From the NCBI GenBank assembly GCA_029945985.1, contig JAQSDP010000444.1:1-15094 (forward strand): DNA of 15,094 nt. Reading direction: 5' to 3'. The notes below the pieces were generated by a model. The model did not search any database. It saw only the letters and a list, made by a program, of their open reading frames with translations, and was not told the origin of the DNA. The position numbers and the translations under genes were made by a program. Of this stretch, positions 13,727-15,094 are shown piece after piece. Origin of the DNA: a bacterium (GTDB lineage Bacteria > Acidobacteriota > Blastocatellia > Pyrinomonadales > Pyrinomonadaceae). The stretch's first letter is position 1. Each line of letters begins with the position of its first letter.

Positions 13727-14308
13727 TTAGAACTCGATTCCTTGCTGGGCGTAAATTCCGACGTGAAACGGGTGCTTTATCTCTTTCATTTCGGTTACAA
13801 GATCAGCGGCTTCGACCAACTCTGGCGGAGCGTTTCGGCCGGTGGCGATGATATGGAGGTGCGGCTGGGTTTCCCGAACGGCCCTAATCTCGTCCAGCAC
13901 CATCCCAAGATCGAGAAACTTGTAGTCGAGGACGTAGACCAACTCGTCAAAAACCAGTAGCTCGTAATCTTCGCTCCGCATCTTCTCTACACAGAGAGTC
14001 CACGTTTCCTCACTCGTTTTTATGTCCTGTGTTTTATCGTTAGTATCCCAGGTGAATCCGTCGCCCATCGTATGGATCTCGATGCCCAGCTTTTCCAAAG
14101 ATTCGTGCTCGCCGTAGCGGTCGGTCTTCGACTTCATGAACTGGATCATGCAGCACTTCAACCCGCGGCCGGCTGCCCTGATCAGGACACCGAGCGCAGC
14201 AGTTGTCTTGCCCTTGCCGTCCCCGGTATTGACCATCAGCAAGCCCTTCGTTTTCTCGCGATAGTCTTCGCGACGCCACTTATATCGTTTCTTTTCTGCT
14301 TCCGGCAT
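13727..14308 (-). CDS. cobO: Corrinoid adenosyltransferase (CobO/BtuR/CobA type)
   Basis: The enzyme transfers the adenosyl group of ATP to the cobalt of corrinoids to make adenosylcobalamin, either in biosynthesis or in salvage. The product is 193 residues, the usual length. It has the P-loop NTGDGKGKTTAALG at about 27-40, MIQFMKSK (54-61), the substrate-site segment TMGDGFTWDTND (80-91), VFDELVYVLDYKFL and the C-terminal TGRNAPPELVEAADLVTEM. Its ATG overlaps the stop of the FkbM gene (TAATG), so translation is probably coupled. No cobalamin riboswitch can be seen before it, since the upstream DNA is coding. No other cobalamin gene is in the window, so a salvage role is as likely as synthesis. 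Confidence 0.93.
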   Translation of the reverse strand: MPEAEKKRYKWRREDYREKTKGLLMVNTGDGKGKTTAALGVLIRAAGRGLKCCMIQFMKSKTDRYGEHESLEKLGIEIHTMGDGFTWDTNDKTQDIKTSEETWTLCVEKMRSEDYELLVFDELVYVLDYKFLDLGMVLDEIRAVRETQPHLHIIATGRNAPPELVEAADLVTEMKEIKHPFHVGIYAQQGIEF

Positions 14309-15094
14309 TACTTGATGTACTTATTAAGCCTTTGACGTCTCTCACCTGCCATACTCGAGGGAATGCAAAATATGTTGGCTTCGACCCGTTCTTTGTGTGA
14401 CCGATCCAGTTTTCTGATGGAATTATTCACTTCGTCCGCCGCAAAAAACTCATACGCCCCCCTTTCGGACACGAACGACAAAAAATCCATCGGAGTATAG
14501 CCAAAATTGGCAGTTAGGTTTGCCGACATTTCCATAAATAGGATCGGCGGCCGTTTCTGATTGAGAATCGACGTCGAGCCCTTCAAGACTAATAGTTCAG
14601 CACCTTCAACGTCGCCCTTGAGAAAAGATATTTCTCGGCACACATGATAACCCCAGTAAGTGTCCAACATCACCATGCGGCAAGGACAAGCAACCGCATC
14701 GGAGCGCCCCCGGTCGGCGATGGACGAGTACCCCAGTCCCATGCTCGGGAACACGTTAATCTCGATATCTGCATCACGATCGCCTAACGCGGCCTTATTC
14801 AGCCGAATATGCTGGTTGTTTGGGACGAGCCGGACGTTTCGCTCTAGCTCTTCAAAGGCTGCGGCGACGGGCTCAAAAGCATGCACTTCTCCGGCGGGCC
14901 CGACCAGACGGGCAAATAGCGTCGTGTACCAGCCAAAATTCGCGCCCGCATCTACACAAATGTCCCCACTCTGGATAAGATCGCTGCAAACTTGCGTGAG
15001 CAATGGCTCATACTCACCCAGGAATACGACCCGATCATTCCGTCCTCCCGAATAGGTCATCTGCAACTGTCGGCCGTCGGAAAGCTCGATTGAT
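14308..15094 (-). CDS. FkbM family methyltransferase (5' end beyond window)
   Basis: FkbM-type enzymes are SAM-dependent O-methyltransferases, often acting on sugars, polyketides or glycans. The frame is open to the window edge and its visible start reads SIELSDGRQLQMTYSGGRND, so the true start lies to the right. The SAM-binding motif I is DICVDAGANFGWYTTLFARL, followed by EVHAFEP (motif II). The family motif FLKGDVEGAELLVLKG comes later, with FMEMS after it. The C-terminal part YEFFAADEVNNSIRKL is less conserved. The visible part is 262 codons, near the length of a full protein, so only a modest N-terminal part is missing. Its stop overlaps the cobO start. The substrate is not known, and there is no glycan cluster in view. 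Confidence 0.88.
   Translation of the reverse strand, partial: SIELSDGRQLQMTYSGGRNDRVVFLGEYEPLLTQVCSDLIQSGDICVDAGANFGWYTTLFARLVGPAGEVHAFEPVAAAFEELERNVRLVPNNQHIRLNKAALGDRDADIEINVFPSMGLGYSSIADRGRSDAVACPCRMVMLDTYWGYHVCREISFLKGDVEGAELLVLKGSTSILNQKRPPILFMEMSANLTANFGYTPMDFLSFVSERGAYEFFAADEVNNSIRKLDRSHKERVEANIFCIPSSMAGERRQRLNKYIK

Noticed and set aside
13727..14500. Cobalamin riboswitch before cobO
   Set aside because: The DNA before cobO is the coding end of the FkbM gene; no B12-box-like segment was recognised.
1..15094. tRNA, rRNA, CRISPR array, integrase, transposase or attachment site
   Set aside because: No spaced direct repeats, no tRNA-like cloverleaf arms and no recombinase motifs were seen on either strand.

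Overview
The window is chromosomal DNA from a bacterium that is probably an acidobacterium, perhaps near the Blastocatellia or Pyrinomonadaceae. This is an inference. The strongest pointer is the secreted VWFA protein at 2010-3005, whose layout matches a family first described in Acidobacteria. Genes are tightly packed and base composition is near 50-55% GC by eye. I see no tRNA, rRNA, CRISPR array or intact insertion sequence.

Layout. (1) 1-1883, minus strand: a ribosomal str operon, rpsL-rpsG-fusA, with fusA running off the left edge. A good promoter lies about 365 nt upstream of rpsL. Copies of one palindromic repeat lie on both sides of the rpsL-rpsG pair. (2) 2003-4862, minus strand: an accessory-looking patch. 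It holds a secreted VWFA protein, a very small AraC-type half-domain protein just upstream of it, and a RecA/DnaB-like ATPase gene with an HTH and a cysteine-rich tail. The ATPase gene is broken by a one-base frameshift, and a perfect palindrome covers the -35 region of its likely promoter. (3) 5115-7960, plus strand: a compact operon of a CDP-alcohol phosphatidyltransferase, a PGPGW-like membrane protein, a DUF3592-like small protein and a biotin carboxylase. (4) 8126-10942, minus strand: an ABC-2 type exporter (ATPase then permease) coupled to a CYTH-domain enzyme. (5) 10996-12360, plus strand: a terminator-like leader hairpin, a small very acidic ORF and a CorA-type metal transporter. (6) 12357-15094, minus strand: overlapping genes for an FkbM methyltransferase (cut by the right edge), the corrinoid adenosyltransferase CobO, phosphatidylglycerophosphatase A and a DUF1835 protein. 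A third, one-armed copy of the palindromic repeat lies between cobO and pgpA.

Most of the window is housekeeping: translation, phospholipid head-group synthesis, fatty-acid precursor supply, metal and export transport, and cobalamin activation. The parts least explained by known families are the interspersed palindromic repeat, the frameshifted HTH/Cys-rich ATPase with its palindromic promoter, the AraC half-domain plus VWFA pair, the leader hairpin and acidic ORF ahead of corA, and a possible decayed lipoprotein gene at 7961-8129. I found no clearly new multi-gene defence or metabolic system.
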